The notes under the pieces were generated by a model that did no database searches, was not told where the DNA came from, and worked only from the letters and a program-made list of their open reading frames with translations. Made by a program: the position numbers and the translations under genes. From Candidatus Zhuqueibacterota bacterium (GTDB lineage: Bacteria > Zhuqueibacterota > Zhuqueibacteria > Zhuqueibacterales > Geothermadaptataceae), in NCBI GenBank assembly GCA_030950365.1, contig JAUZRQ010000111.1, positions 1 to 64,000 of the forward strand: a stretch of DNA of 64,000 nucleotides, given 5' to 3'. Within the stretch, counting starts at the first letter, position 1. The number at the start of each line of letters is the position of its first letter. This document shows, piece after piece, positions 1-10,355 of the stretch.

Positions 1-43
1 GTTTCAGCTGACGGTAATCTGCCGTAACCAATTCCTTACTCAT
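1..43 (-). CDS. 5' end of an unidentified gene downstream of the methylase
   Basis: The reverse strand opens an ATG at 43 that overlaps the end of the preceding methylase (stop at 36-38) and reads MSKELVTADYRQLK before the window ends. The start/stop overlap is typical of translationally coupled genes. In restriction loci of this kind the next gene is often a helicase or nuclease subunit, but 14 residues do not allow identification. Confidence 0.4.
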   Translation of the reverse strand, partial: MSKELVTADYRQLK

Positions 44-1550
44 CGCCGTTGGCCTCCATGGGGCGAACCATGGACTCGATGAAAGCAATCTCTTCGGGCG
101 TTAAGCCGTATTTCTGGTAGAGTTTTTCTTCGGTCCAGGCTTGAGAGAAATCCTGGATTGGAACAAAGTAAAACTTGTCCTTGAAAATGTCTTGGGAGAA
201 TGATAGCTGAGACACTAAGAAGCGCACAAACCTGGTTCTAAGATAGGCCGCAAGATTTTCCGCTTACATCCTGTCATCAAAATAACCAACAACTAGATAA
301 GTCTCAGTGCAAATTGTTCCAGGTGGTAAAATGTCTATGATTGAGAACACGCGCCGCATTCCATTTTTGTCAGGGAGTCCTGCATGGTCATAAGATACCT
401 TGGACGTTATTACTTTCCATTTGTCAATCATCTCAACGCCGACGGTTACATCCTTTCGTTCGTACGGACCTTCTCCCCCATGCCATCGAAGTATCAAGTC
501 GCCTTGTGATTGTGGTCGTACAAATGTCCGCAGGCCGAAAGGCTTTGCCGACGATACCTGATCACTCATACTCCGTTCTTTATGCGCCTGCACCTTACGA
601 ATGATAGATACGGCTTTGCTGTGACGGATAAAGGTTGTAAACTCGTTGAGCTGGCGTACTGAAACTGTGCGTTCGCCATTTCGTATATTGGTGACCTCAC
701 AAAGTCCACGCGAATCACGTTCCCAAAGGAAGTAACAAACCCCACCGGCGATATCCACACCCGGAAAAACATCCGAAGCATTCTCAAAATCCACCAACTT
801 CCGAATGCGATTGTCGTTAAGCATCTCCTTGCGAAACTGATCCAGTCCCTTCCCCCCCGCAAACCAACGTGATGGGATGATCATCACTATATAACGAGGA
901 TTTAGTTTTTTAGCTTACTCCACGAATTTGTTATAAATAGGTCTGGCGCTGCGTCCAAAACCACCATCGCTTAACTGATATGGTGGATTGCTGATGATGA
1001 CGTCAAATTTCATGCTGAAAACCTCCTCTGGTTCCGCGGTATGTATGAACTCATAGGCGTGGGTTTCCAGCTCCGGCCCGCGGTCGTAGTTTTCCCGGTT
1101 GGCGCCGCAATAGGTACACCGTCCATTGTCTCCCCAGGTGTGCTCGATGCGCCGGTAGCGGATGTTGCCCTGTTCATCTTTAAAAGCATCGCACACGGAA
1201 TATTTGCCGTTGGCGGTTTTGGAGCAATACACCGAACGGCGGGACATAAGCCCGGTCAGTTCGGTAATCGCCAATCCGAAAAGCTGGCGCTTCATGATGT
1301 GGTTGATGCGCTTTTGCCGGTCGGGGATTTTGCTTTCCAGCCCCTTATCAAGCCGCCTGGCAATCTCGCGTAAAAACACGCCCGATTTGCAGGCCGGATC
1401 AAGGAATTTCGCATTCGGATCGCTCCACAGGTCTTCTGGCAGCAGGTCGAGCATCTCGTTGGCCAAATTGGGTGGGGTGAAGACCTCGTCGCTGCTCAGG
1501 TTCGCCAGGCAGGAGAGGATATCGGGGTTGTAATTAGTCCTCAAAAGCAT
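36..1550 (-). pseudogene. N6-adenine DNA methyltransferase of a restriction-modification locus, broken by two in-frame TAA codons
   Basis: This is one Eco57I-like adenine methylase reading frame in three pieces, all in the same phase: 1550-915, 914-264 and 263-36. The first piece has the family opening [17 protein letters not shown], a motif-I region [12 protein letters not shown] and the catalytic motif [12 protein letters not shown] at 917-915 follows FVE, and the text resumes without a shift as AKKLNPRYIVMIIPSRWF. A second TAA at 266-264 follows FDDRM and resumes as AENLAAYLRTRFVRFLVSQ. It ends naturally with EEIAFIESMVRPME. Both stops are single-base changes from a sense codon such as CAA or GAA. 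The start ATG lies inside the end of the upstream methylase gene. An intact protein would be about 505 residues. The locus is probably inactive unless the fragments reassemble. Confidence 0.85.
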
Positions 1551-2193
1551 TGGCCACCTCCAGAAAATGCACCGGTGGATAGTCTTTGATCGGATCGGGG
1601 ATAAAAACTTCTTCCCCCTGGTCGGAGAACAATGGGAGTTCCTTCATACTGGCATGGTCCAGCAGTTCATGAAAAGCAAAGTCGCGTCGCTTGAGCAGGC
1701 TACCGTTCACCAGCGACCATTCCGAGAAAATAATGGGCTGCGGGGTTTCACCTACGGTTTTGAGGGTCAGGGCGTCGCCATGGATGATGTTCCTGCTCAG
1801 AATGTATTTGACCGCCCCCCTGCACTGGTCTTTTATGGTTTTTTTGAATAACCGCCGGTATTCGGCATCGAAAATCTCAAAAAGCCGTTGCCGGCATTCC
1901 AGCACATTGTCTTCCAGAAGATCGATGCCATAGAGGGAAGAAACCGCGAGCACGGCATAGCGCTCATAGTCCAACTGATTTTTTCGATATCGCAATTCCA
2001 CAATACGCAATTTGCGCCGCAGAATCGCTGCGAGGAAATTCCCCGTACCGCAGGCTGGTTCAAGAAAACGTGAGTCGATCCGCTCGGTTTCCGGTTTTAC
2101 CAGGTCGAGCATATCGTTGACAATATGCTCTGGGGTCAATACCTCCCCGTGATCAATCACGCGTTGTCGCGATTTGATTTGGGTAGTCATCAT
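1534..2193 (-). CDS. SAM-dependent DNA methyltransferase-like subunit lacking NPPY
   Basis: The 219-residue product begins with a motif shared with its neighbour ([18 protein letters not shown]) and a clear SAM-binding motif [13 protein letters not shown]. An acidic motif-II/III region follows ([17 protein letters not shown], then [10 protein letters not shown]). Where an adenine methylase would show D/NPPY it reads [11 protein letters not shown], so it is probably not a catalytic methylase on its own. It overlaps the downstream methylase by 17 bases, suggesting a two-protein modification unit. The start could be either of two adjacent ATG codons (2193 or 2190). The gene itself is intact. Assignment to a restriction-modification system is from family resemblance and context. 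Confidence 0.75.
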   Translation of the reverse strand: MMTTQIKSRQRVIDHGEVLTPEHIVNDMLDLVKPETERIDSRFLEPACGTGNFLAAILRRKLRIVELRYRKNQLDYERYAVLAVSSLYGIDLLEDNVLECRQRLFEIFDAEYRRLFKKTIKDQCRGAVKYILSRNIIHGDALTLKTVGETPQPIIFSEWSLVNGSLLKRRDFAFHELLDHASMKELPLFSDQGEEVFIPDPIKDYPPVHFLEVANAFED

Positions 2194-2724
2194 ATTCTAC
2201 GATTATGAGCTTTATCCTCTTACCTTTCATTGGTTCGTAGCTATTCATTACTAAAAGTAAAACCTCAACATTGTGCCTCATCGTGCAAAAGAGAAGCTCT
2301 GAAATATCAGCTTGTCAATAGATAGCTTACCACTATTTCTTTGGCAAGGTCGTTTTCTACTGAATGTTATGCTCCTTACCGGGGTTTGTCATTCTAATAG
2401 ACCGATAGCTTTCCAATTTAGTGAGCGACTCAGAGAGTCGCTCTACGAAGGTTCTGCATTTTCCGGTGAACGTATTTCTGTTAGCTTGTTACAAGCAAGA
2501 AAAATTTCTATATAATTTAAAATTTTAATCTTATGATGCAAAAGTTTTGTGATCAAAGATTGTAAACTTTAGTTATCAGAAGGCTATTTTTCGGTTTCTG
2601 CATTTCTCCGATAACGGCTCTCCCGTCATTTCTCGTTTGAATTTTCCCTCAAATTGTTTATTTTTGCGTGTTCCTTTTTGCAACAGGATGAAAGAGGCTC
2701 ATGCGTTGAGTAGGGAGATTCAAC
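2194..2724. other. AT-rich gap with one perfect hairpin
   Basis: No convincing gene is present. The divergent promoters of the methylase locus (minus) and the protease (plus) must lie here. The clearest structure is the hairpin at 2423-2443. A 67-codon open frame at 2312-2515 has no ribosome-binding site or family resemblance and is not called. Confidence 0.5.
2423..2443. repeat. perfect 9-bp inverted repeat
   Basis: GAGCGACTC, a three-base loop AGA, then GAGTCGCTC. There is no T-run on either side, so it is not a standard intrinsic terminator. It resembles in style the hairpin at 6408-6428. Confidence 0.6.
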
Positions 2725-5235
2725 ATGGCCAGTTCGCAGCAGAAGTGGGAAGTTCGGCCGGAGCAACTGCGATGGCGTTGCGATCCAAAAGTGTTTGGCG
2801 CCAAGTCCAGCGATGAACTCAAGCCTCTGGATCAGATCATCGGCCAGGACCGGGCCTTGAAGGCCATCAAACTCGGCCTGGAAGTCAAAAGCGCCGGCTA
2901 CAATATCTTCGTCGCCGGCATGACCGGCACCGGCCGTAAAACCACCATCAAACACTTCCTCGATCAAATCGAAATCCAAGGCGAGATCCCCGGCGATATT
3001 TGCTACGTCAATAATTTCCAGAACGAAGACCTGCCCATCGTGCTGTATTTCAAGCCCGGACAGGGACGGCAGTTTGCCAGAGACCTCGAGCGCACCATCG
3101 ACTACATCAAAAAGCTGCTGTCCACGCTGTTCGAAAGCGAGGCGTTCCAGAAACGCGCCAAACAGATGCTGGAATCGTACAACGAACAGACGCGGCAGCT
3201 TTTTGTTGAGCTGGAAAAGAGGATCAATCAGGCCGGTTTTGCCATCGTGCGCGTGGATGCCGGGCCCATGAGCCATCCGGAGATTTTTCCGAAAATTGAC
3301 GACCGGGTGGTGCAGTGGGAAGAAGTGATGCAGATGGTGCAGCAGGGACGGCTGTCCAAAGACGATTTCGAGAAGCTGCAGCAAACCTATCAGGAGCTGT
3401 CGGCGCAATTGCAGGACACCCTGCGCCAGGTGCGTCGCATCAACGAACAGGCTACCGAGGCGATGGAAAAACTGGAAATCGATTCGGTACGGCCCACCAT
3501 TCACGAAATCTTCGCCGACCTCAAACAGAAATATCCCATCGAGAAGGTGCACGGCTATCTGGACGATGTCCGTGAAGACATTTTGAAACATCTCGATCAA
3601 TTCAAGGTTAAAACCGAGGCGCAGGCGACTGCACCCGCGCCCATGCCCGCGGGCGCCAAACCGGATCCGTTCCTGAAGTATCGCGTGAATGTGCTGGTGG
3701 ACAACTCCGGCCTGAACAAGGTGCCGGTCATCATCGAAAATTCGCCATCCTACAAAAACCTGTTCGGCACCATTGAGCGGGTGGTGGATTTCACCGGGGT
3801 GTGGCGCACCGATTTCACGCGCATCAAGGCCGGATCGCTGGTGCGCGCCAACGGCGGCTTCCTGGTGCTCAATCTCATCGACACCCTCATCGAGCCGGGC
3901 GTGTGGACCGCGCTCAAGCGGACGCTGAAAAACAGTCAGGTCGATATTCAGGCCTACGATCCGTTTTACATGGTCAGCACCTCGGGCATGAAGCCCGAGC
4001 CGATCAAGGTAAAGGTTAAAGTGTTGATCATTGGCGACGCGGATTTGTTTTACCACCTTTATTATTACGATGACGACTTCCCGAAGATTTTCAAAATCCG
4101 CGCCGATTTCGACACGGAAATGGAGATTCAGCCGGAAGCGCTGCTGAATTACGGCCGGTTTGTACGCAAGATTTGCGACGAAGAGGGACTGCTACCGTTT
4201 GATGCCGAAGCCATGGCGGCGGTGGCCGAGTATGGCGTCCAGCTTACCGAAGATCAGGCCAAAATTTCTACGCAGTTTTCGCTCATCGCCGATCTGATCC
4301 GCGAGGCTAGTTTCTGGGCCAGAGAGGACGGCGCCAGACGGGTAACGCGCCAGCACGTGGCCCGCGCCATCGATGAAAAAATCTACCGATCGCGGCTCAT
4401 CGAAGACAAAATGAAAGAGATGATCCGCGACGGACATATCCTCATCGCGACTGATGGCCAGCGCGTGGGGCAGGTGAACGGCCTATCGGTGTATCAGATC
4501 GGCGAGTACAGTTTTGGGCTACCAAGCCGGATTACGGCGCAGGTGGGCATCGGCCAGTCTGGCATCATCAGCATCGAGCGCGAGGCCGATTTGAGCGGCA
4601 AAACGCACACCAAGGGGGTGGCCATCATTGCGGGCTATTTCCGCGGACAGTACGCCTCGCACACACCGCTCAACATGAGCGTGAGCATCACCTTCGAGCA
4701 AAATTACAGCTATGTCGAAGGTGACAGCGCCTCGTCCACGGAGATCTATGCCATTCTTTCGGCGCTGTCCGAGCTGCCGCTGCGGCAGGATATCGCGGTG
4801 ACCGGCTCGGTGGATCAGTGGGGACACATTCAGCCCATTGGCGGCGTAAATGAGAAAATCCACGGCTTTTTCGATGTGTGCAAAATCAAGGGGTTCACCG
4901 GCAAGCAGGGGGTGATCATCCCGAGAAAAAACCTCAAGAACCTGATGCTGCGCCCTGAGGTGGTGGAAGCGGTGCAGAAAGGCGAGTTCCATATTTACGC
5001 CATCGATACCATCGACGAGGGCATCGAGATTTTAACCGGCGTGAAAGCGGGCGTGCGCAACAAAAAAGGCAACTTTCCGCGCAATTCAGTGCACTGGTGC
5101 GTGGAGCGCCGCCTGAAGGAGCTGGATGAAGGCAAGCGGAAGCCCGCCGCGCCAAAAAAGAAATCGAAAAATGAAAAGGCGGCCAAAAAGAAGGAAAAAG
5201 AAGAAGTGGAAGCCGAGGCCAAACGGAGGAGATAG
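2725..5235 (+). CDS. LonB-type ATP-dependent protease (AAA + S16 Lon protease domain)
   Basis: An 836-residue cytosolic AAA protease of the LonB-like family (COG1067 type), distinct from classical Lon because it lacks the N-terminal substrate domain. A nucleotide-binding loop GMTGTGRKTT sits at residues 65-74. A long, charged, helix-rich insertion runs to about residue 300. The C-terminal peptidase domain carries the Ser-Lys dyad: S668 in EGDSAS and K711 in GGVNEKI, spaced 43 residues as in Lon. The last 40 or so residues form a lysine/glutamate-rich tail. A GGGAG ribosome site precedes the ATG. Its stop is six bases before the next gene, suggesting co-transcription. Role by family: ATP-driven degradation of misfolded or regulatory proteins. 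Confidence 0.9.
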   Translation: MASSQQKWEVRPEQLRWRCDPKVFGAKSSDELKPLDQIIGQDRALKAIKLGLEVKSAGYNIFVAGMTGTGRKTTIKHFLDQIEIQGEIPGDICYVNNFQNEDLPIVLYFKPGQGRQFARDLERTIDYIKKLLSTLFESEAFQKRAKQMLESYNEQTRQLFVELEKRINQAGFAIVRVDAGPMSHPEIFPKIDDRVVQWEEVMQMVQQGRLSKDDFEKLQQTYQELSAQLQDTLRQVRRINEQATEAMEKLEIDSVRPTIHEIFADLKQKYPIEKVHGYLDDVREDILKHLDQFKVKTEAQATAPAPMPAGAKPDPFLKYRVNVLVDNSGLNKVPVIIENSPSYKNLFGTIERVVDFTGVWRTDFTRIKAGSLVRANGGFLVLNLIDTLIEPGVWTALKRTLKNSQVDIQAYDPFYMVSTSGMKPEPIKVKVKVLIIGDADLFYHLYYYDDDFPKIFKIRADFDTEMEIQPEALLNYGRFVRKICDEEGLLPFDAEAMAAVAEYGVQLTEDQAKISTQFSLIADLIREASFWAREDGARRVTRQHVARAIDEKIYRSRLIEDKMKEMIRDGHILIATDGQRVGQVNGLSVYQIGEYSFGLPSRITAQVGIGQSGIISIEREADLSGKTHTKGVAIIAGYFRGQYASHTPLNMSVSITFEQNYSYVEGDSASSTEIYAILSALSELPLRQDIAVTGSVDQWGHIQPIGGVNEKIHGFFDVCKIKGFTGKQGVIIPRKNLKNLMLRPEVVEAVQKGEFHIYAIDTIDEGIEILTGVKAGVRNKKGNFPRNSVHWCVERRLKELDEGKRKPAAPKKKSKNEKAAKKKEKEEVEAEAKRRR

Positions 5236-5241
5236 CAAACA

Positions 5242-6288
5242 ATGAGCACGATGAAGGCGGTTTTTTTCAACGAGCATGGCGATCGATCGGTACTGCAATA
5301 TGGCGAGCGGCCAGCGCCGAAGCCTGGTCCCGGGCAGGTGCTGGTGAAGGTGAAATTTTGCGCCCTGAACCATCTCGATATCTGGGTGCGCAAGGGCTGG
5401 CCTGGACTGAAGTTGCAGATGCCGCACATTCTCGGCTCGGACATTTCCGGCGACATTGCGGAATTAGGAGCGGGGGTGGAGCACCTGCAGCCCGGCCAGC
5501 CGGTGATCGTGTCGCCGGGGCATTCATGCGGCCATTGCTACCAGTGTTTGCTCGGGCAGGACAATCTGTGCGATCAGTACGGCATTGTGGGCGAGCACTT
5601 CCCGGGCGGTTATGCCCAGTATGTGGTGGTATCGGCGGCCAATATCATCCCCAAACCGGACAGCGTCACGTACGAAGAGGCGGCGGCGTTTCCGCTGACG
5701 TTTCTCACGAGCTGGCACATGCTGGTGTCTGAAGCGCAGATTCAGCCCGGGGAGTGGGTGCTGATTCTGGCGGCCGGCAGCGGCGTGGGCGTGGCGGCAC
5801 TGCAAATCGCGCGCATGTTTCAGGCGCGTATCATCGCTGCGGCGGGCTCGGATGCGAAATTAAAAAAGGCCGAGGAACTGGGCGCGGAGTATCTCATCAA
5901 TTACGAAAAAGAGGATTTTTATAAAAGGGCGCGGGAAATCACCGGCGGCCGAGGCGTGGATGTGGTGTTCGAAAATGTTGGCGAGGCGACGTGGGAAAAG
6001 TCGATCCGCATTTTAAAGAAAGGTGGGCGGCTGGTCACCTGCGGCGCGACGACCGGTCCGCGCGCAGTGACGGATTTGCGGTTTGTGTTTTACAAGCATC
6101 TGAAGATTCTTGGCAACCTCATGGGGTCGAAAGGCGAGGTCATCCAGCTTACGGAATTGGTGGCGCAGAAAAAGCTGCGACCTGTGATCGACCGGATTCT
6201 GGACCTGAAAGATGCCCGCGAGGCGCACGCCCTGATGGAACGCCGCGAGCAGTTTGGCAAAATCTTATTGCGGATTCCTGAGGCGTAG
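5242..6288 (+). CDS. medium-chain alcohol dehydrogenase / quinone oxidoreductase family protein
   Basis: A 348-residue MDR-superfamily oxidoreductase. The structural-zinc cysteines are present at C96, C99, C102 and C110. The Rossmann fold is marked by AAGSGVGVAALQIA near residue 175. The catalytic-zinc set is incomplete: C40 is present, but the usual GHE reads GSD at 65-67. The enzyme is therefore closer to zinc-poor quinone oxidoreductase-like members than to classical alcohol dehydrogenases, and its substrate is unknown. A GGAGG site lies at the end of the preceding protease gene, so the two are probably one transcript. Confidence 0.85.
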   Translation: MSTMKAVFFNEHGDRSVLQYGERPAPKPGPGQVLVKVKFCALNHLDIWVRKGWPGLKLQMPHILGSDISGDIAELGAGVEHLQPGQPVIVSPGHSCGHCYQCLLGQDNLCDQYGIVGEHFPGGYAQYVVVSAANIIPKPDSVTYEEAAAFPLTFLTSWHMLVSEAQIQPGEWVLILAAGSGVGVAALQIARMFQARIIAAAGSDAKLKKAEELGAEYLINYEKEDFYKRAREITGGRGVDVVFENVGEATWEKSIRILKKGGRLVTCGATTGPRAVTDLRFVFYKHLKILGNLMGSKGEVIQLTELVAQKKLRPVIDRILDLKDAREAHALMERREQFGKILLRIPEA

Positions 6289-6407
6289 AGTAGGATGAGG
6301 GGGATGTACCACAAATACATAAAAAGCACAAAGACGAGTCTGTTATTAGCCACGGATGGACGCGGATGAAACACGGATGAACCGGATGTCAGATGTCATA
6401 ATGATCC

Positions 6408-6428
6408 TACACGGTCTCTGACCGTGTA
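6408..6428. repeat. perfect 9-bp hairpin, arm echoed 40 bases on
   Basis: TACACGGTC, loop TCT, GACCGTGTA. The second arm reappears as GAGACCGTGT at 6461-6470. No poly-T tail follows. Confidence 0.6.
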
Positions 6429-6843
6429 TTGACGCGAATCCATTCGACGAAACGCCGTCGGAGACCGTGTTCGATCGGGCAAATTTCTATCGTTATTTAG
6501 GGAAAGCCGATGATTTCACAGAATGCCACTGATGAATTTGAGCCACGAATTGACGCAGATAACTACGGATGAAGCGGCTGTCGCAATGATCCTGGTTGAT
6601 TGAACTGAAACTTCCGTCATTCTGCTTGAGTTTTTCGTAGGTCTATCTACGGTTTTTGCCTACCCTGCCAATCCTGGGAGAGTTTCCTTTTTGAAAGATT
6701 TGAGCGGTTGATTGCCAAAACCATGAAATACGGCTTATGCTGGCGATGATGGACTTTCGTCAATATAATAATATCTTATAGAAGTAATTAAGCTATTGTA
6801 TTATATTTTAATGAGTTACGTTAAAGTTTAGTCAAATTTCATT

Positions 6844-6871
6844 TTGAAATCGCCTATTCATTGCTTATATT
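6844..6871 (+). promoter_or_regulatory. possible sigma70-like promoter of sdhCAB
   Basis: TTGAAA at 6844-6849 and TATATT at 6866-6871 are separated by 16 bases, about 100 bases before the sdhC start. Inferred from the consensus match only. Confidence 0.4.
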
Positions 6872-6978
6872 TAGGGCAAATTGCACTCCGTGATCTGGCA
6901 CCTGCGTTTTTTCCGCTGGCTTGATGTTAATGATACACTAAAATACTCCATGAACCGAACGCAATTGGAGCCTATGAA

Positions 6979-7677
6979 ATGCCATCTTTTATGACTACCG
7001 TCAAATCTTCGGTCGGTAAGAAATTCCTGATGGCCATAACAGGCCTTGCGATGATTATTTTTCTCATCGAGCATCTTACCGGTAACTTTCTGCTCCTCCA
7101 ATCCGATCCCGTTCCTTATAACAAATATGCCCATTTTTTGTTGAGTTTCGGCTGGCTGCTGATTGTGGCTGAGCTGATTCTGGTCGCATTTCTGGTGATC
7201 CACATGATCTCCGGCATTTCGGTGTTTTTAAAAAAACGGCAGGCCCGGCCTGTGGGGTATCACGTGCAAGGTAATGCAGGAGGGCCAAGCAAAAAGACGT
7301 TCGCTTCCACAACCATGATCTACACGGGCATCATTATCTTCGTTTTTTTGGCCATTCATTTAAAAACCTTCAAATTTGGACCGTATTATGAAACCACCAT
7401 CGATGGTGTGGTGATGCGCGATTTGTATAAGCTGGTGAGTGAGGTGTTCCGCGATCCGTTGTACGTTGGCGGCTATGTGGTGGCCATGATTTTGTTGGGC
7501 TTTCACCTGCGGCACGGGTTCTGGAGCGCCTTCCAGTCGCTGGGCCTGTATCATCCGAGGTACATGCCAATCATATATGGATTGGGCATTTTAATTGCTA
7601 TTATGCTGGCTGTGGGCTTTTTAGGCATTCCGATCTGGATTTATGTGAGAGAAGTCGTCTTAAAAGGAGCGATATAA
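6979..7677 (+). CDS. sdhC: succinate dehydrogenase cytochrome b558 subunit
   Basis: A 232-residue membrane anchor of the single-polypeptide, five-helix type that binds heme b and passes electrons between the flavoprotein and the quinone pool. Hydrophobic segments include residues about 12-36, 48-72, 108-125, 158-175 and 197-222. Candidate heme-ligating histidines lie in IEHLTGN, VIHMISG, AIHLKTF and GFHLRHG. The gene is followed by sdhA with a TAATG stop/start overlap and then sdhB. The absence of a separate SdhD fits this class. Confidence 0.9.
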   Translation: MPSFMTTVKSSVGKKFLMAITGLAMIIFLIEHLTGNFLLLQSDPVPYNKYAHFLLSFGWLLIVAELILVAFLVIHMISGISVFLKKRQARPVGYHVQGNAGGPSKKTFASTTMIYTGIIIFVFLAIHLKTFKFGPYYETTIDGVVMRDLYKLVSEVFRDPLYVGGYVVAMILLGFHLRHGFWSAFQSLGLYHPRYMPIIYGLGILIAIMLAVGFLGIPIWIYVREVVLKGAI

Positions 7678-9590
7678 TGAAACTCGATTCGAAACTCCCC
7701 TCGGGCCCATTGCACGAAAAATGGGATCGCCATAAGGCGGATTTGAAGCTGGTCAATCCGGCCAACAAACGCAAGCACACCATCATCGTGGTGGGCACCG
7801 GGCTTGCGGGCGCCTCTGCCGGCGCCACGCTGGCCGAACTGGGATACAATGTCAAGAGTTTTTGCATTCAGGATTCGCCGCGGCGCGCGCACAGCATTGC
7901 CGCTCAGGGCGGTATTAATGCGGCGAAGAATTATCAGAACGATGGCGATAGTATCTGGCGGCTGTTTTACGACACCATCAAGGGCGGCGATTACCGCTCA
8001 CGGGAAGCCAATGTGTACCGGCTGGCGCAGTTGAGCGTGCAGATCATCGATCAAGCGGTGGCGCAGGGCGTGCCGTTTGCGCGCGAATACGGCGGCCTGC
8101 TGGCGAACCGGTCATTTGGTGGCGCGCAGGTGTCGCGTACGTTTTACGCCCGCGGCCAGACCGGCCAGCAATTGCTGCTGGGCGCGTACAGCTCGCTTTT
8201 GCGGCAGGTCGATCTCGGCCGGGTGACCCTGTTCTCGCGGCGCGAGATGTTGGACCTGGTGGTCATCAACGGCAAGGCGCGGGGCATCATCGTGCGTAAC
8301 CTGGTGACCGGTGAGATCGAGCGGCACGTGGCCGATGCCGTGGTGCTGGCCACCGGCGGGTACGGCAACGTGTATTTCCTGTCCACCAACGCGAAAAACT
8401 CCAATGCCACGGCGGCCTGGCGCTGCTACAAACGCGGGGCGGCGTTCGCCAATCCGTGTTTCACGCAAATTCATCCCACCTGCATCCCGCGCGCCGGACA
8501 TTATCAGTCCAAGTTGACCCTGATGAGCGAGAGCTTGCGCAACGATGGCCGGGTGTGGGTGCCGAAGAAAAAAGGCGACAAGCGCCATCCGAACGAAATC
8601 CCCGAAGACGAACGCGATTACTACCTGGAGCGCCGCTATCCGGCCTTTGGCAACCTGGTGCCGCGCGACGTGGCGTCGCGGGCGGCCAAGGCCGTTTGCG
8701 ACGAAGGCCGCGGCGTGGGCGAGTTCGGCCAGGCGGTGTATCTCGACTTTGCCGATGCCATCAGACGGCTAGGCATCGATGTGATCCGCGACCGCTACGG
8801 CAACCTGTTCGACATGTATGAGCGCATCACCGGCGAGAATCCATACGAAGTGCCGATGCGCATCTATCCGGCGGTGCACTACACCATGGGCGGTCTCTGG
8901 GTGGATTACAATTTGATGAGCACCATCCCCGGTCTTTTTGTACTCGGCGAGGCAAATTTCTCCGATCACGGCGCTAACCGCCTCGGCGCCAGCGCGCTGA
9001 TGCAGGGCCTGGCCGATGGGTATTTCGTTATTCCGTACACCATCGGCGATTACATCGCCGGCACTGAGCTGGAAGTGGTATCCACCGACGCCGACGCGTT
9101 CAAAGAAGCGGAAGACGGCGTCAAGCAGCAGATCGATAAGCTATTGTCGATCAAGGGCAAGAAATCGGTGCTGGAGTTTCACCGACAGCTCGGCGAAATC
9201 ATGTGGGATTACGTGGGCATGTCGCGCAATGCCGAGGGCCTGAAGCACGCCATCAAGGAAATCCGCAAACTGCGCGAAGAATTCTGGCAGAACGTGTACA
9301 TTCCGGGCGATTCGCGCAACCTGAACAAGGACCTGGAGTTCGCCGGCCGGGTGGCCGATTTTCTGGAGCTGGGCGAGCTGATGGCCATCGATGCGTTGCA
9401 CCGCAACGAGTCCTGCGGTGGGCATTTCCGGGAGGAATATCAGACGCCCGATGGCGAGGCCCTGCGCGACGACAAAAACTTTGCCTACGTGGCGGCCTGG
9501 GAATACAAGGGCGACGGCAAAGAGCCCGAATTGCATAAAGAACCGCTCGAGTTTGAATATGTCAAGCCGACAACCCGAAGCTACAAGTAA
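7677..9590 (+). CDS. sdhA: succinate dehydrogenase / fumarate reductase flavoprotein subunit
   Basis: A 637-residue catalytic subunit that oxidises succinate to fumarate (or the reverse) on covalent FAD. The dinucleotide-binding glycines are G40, G42 and G45 (VVGTGLAG). The FAD-linking histidine is H72 in AHSIAAQGG. Active-site regions include the [14 protein letters not shown] stretch and [11 protein letters not shown]. The start overlaps the sdhC stop by one base (TAATG), implying coupled translation. The product joins SdhB and SdhC on the cytoplasmic face of the membrane. Confidence 0.95.
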   Translation: MKLDSKLPSGPLHEKWDRHKADLKLVNPANKRKHTIIVVGTGLAGASAGATLAELGYNVKSFCIQDSPRRAHSIAAQGGINAAKNYQNDGDSIWRLFYDTIKGGDYRSREANVYRLAQLSVQIIDQAVAQGVPFAREYGGLLANRSFGGAQVSRTFYARGQTGQQLLLGAYSSLLRQVDLGRVTLFSRREMLDLVVINGKARGIIVRNLVTGEIERHVADAVVLATGGYGNVYFLSTNAKNSNATAAWRCYKRGAAFANPCFTQIHPTCIPRAGHYQSKLTLMSESLRNDGRVWVPKKKGDKRHPNEIPEDERDYYLERRYPAFGNLVPRDVASRAAKAVCDEGRGVGEFGQAVYLDFADAIRRLGIDVIRDRYGNLFDMYERITGENPYEVPMRIYPAVHYTMGGLWVDYNLMSTIPGLFVLGEANFSDHGANRLGASALMQGLADGYFVIPYTIGDYIAGTELEVVSTDADAFKEAEDGVKQQIDKLLSIKGKKSVLEFHRQLGEIMWDYVGMSRNAEGLKHAIKEIRKLREEFWQNVYIPGDSRNLNKDLEFAGRVADFLELGELMAIDALHRNESCGGHFREEYQTPDGEALRDDKNFAYVAAWEYKGDGKEPELHKEPLEFEYVKPTTRSYK

Positions 9591-9605
9591 GGGAGCCCCG
9601 GAATC

Positions 9606-10355
9606 ATGAAGAAAATGACCTTACATTTGCGCATCTGGCGACAAAAAGACGCAAACACTCCTGGAAAACTGGTGTCATACACGCTGAACGATGTCACGCC
9701 GGAAATGTCCTTTCTGGAGATGCTCGACGTGCTGAACGAGCATCTTGTGGCCAAAGGCGAGGAACCGGTCGAGTTCGATAACGATTGCCGCGAGGGCATC
9801 TGCGGCATGTGCAGTCTGGTGATCAACGGCATCCCGCACGGGCCGGAACACGCTACCGCGACCTGCCAGTTGCACATGCGGCATTTCAAAGACGGCGACA
9901 CGATCACCATCGAGCCGTTCCGCGCAAAGCCGTTTCCGGTGGTGAAGGACCTGGTGGTGGACCGCAGCGCGTTCGATCGTATTCTGGCCGCGGGCGGCTA
10001 CATTTCCGTCAATGCGGGCTCGGCGCCGGATGCCAATTCGATCCCGATTCCGAAAGAGGTTGCCGACGAGGCCATGGATGCGGCGGCGTGCATTGGTTGT
10101 GGCGCGTGCGTGGCGGCCTGTCCCAATGCTTCGGCCTCGCTGTTCGTGTCGGCGAAAATTTCGCAACTGGCGCTGCTGCCGCAGGGCCAGCCTGAGCGCA
10201 AGCGCCGCGCTCTGCGCATGATCGAGCAGATGGACCGGGAAGGCTTCGGCGATTGTTCGAACCATGCCGAATGCGAGGCGGTGTGTCCGAAAGAGATTTC
10301 CATCGCCCATATTGCGCGTATGCGCCGCGAGTACATGAAGGCAATGCTGTGCTAA
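9606..10355 (+). CDS. sdhB: succinate dehydrogenase iron-sulfur subunit
   Basis: A 249-residue electron-transfer subunit. The [2Fe-2S] cysteines are C61, C66, C69 and C87 in [10 protein letters not shown]...[16 protein letters not shown] cluster motif follows about residue 160, and [12 protein letters not shown] supplies the remaining ligands for the [4Fe-4S]/[3Fe-4S] centres. A GGGAG ribosome site lies upstream. It is the third gene of sdhCAB. Confidence 0.95.
   Translation: MKKMTLHLRIWRQKDANTPGKLVSYTLNDVTPEMSFLEMLDVLNEHLVAKGEEPVEFDNDCREGICGMCSLVINGIPHGPEHATATCQLHMRHFKDGDTITIEPFRAKPFPVVKDLVVDRSAFDRILAAGGYISVNAGSAPDANSIPIPKEVADEAMDAAACIGCGACVAACPNASASLFVSAKISQLALLPQGQPERKRRALRMIEQMDREGFGDCSNHAECEAVCPKEISIAHIARMRREYMKAMLC

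Larger units (their letters stand above)
6289..6978. other. 690-base gap with dispersed repeat phrases and a candidate sdh promoter
   Basis: No gene is seen. The gap contains short recurring phrases (CCACGGATGGACGCGGATGA near 6343, a related CACGAATTGACGCAGAT near 6543), a perfect hairpin at 6408-6428, a partial echo of its arm (GAGACCGTGT) at 6461-6470, and a promoter-like pair just upstream of sdhC. Confidence 0.55.

Noticed and set aside
36-1550. Reassignment of TAA as a sense codon
   Set aside because: Many genes in the window end at TAA in the normal place (for example sdhC and nuoA), so recoding in this one gene is not credible.
2626-4056. 476-codon open frame on the minus strand over the protease gene
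   Set aside because: It lies entirely opposite the LonB gene, has a His/Phe/Gly-rich composition typical of shadow frames in GC-rich DNA, and has no ribosome site.
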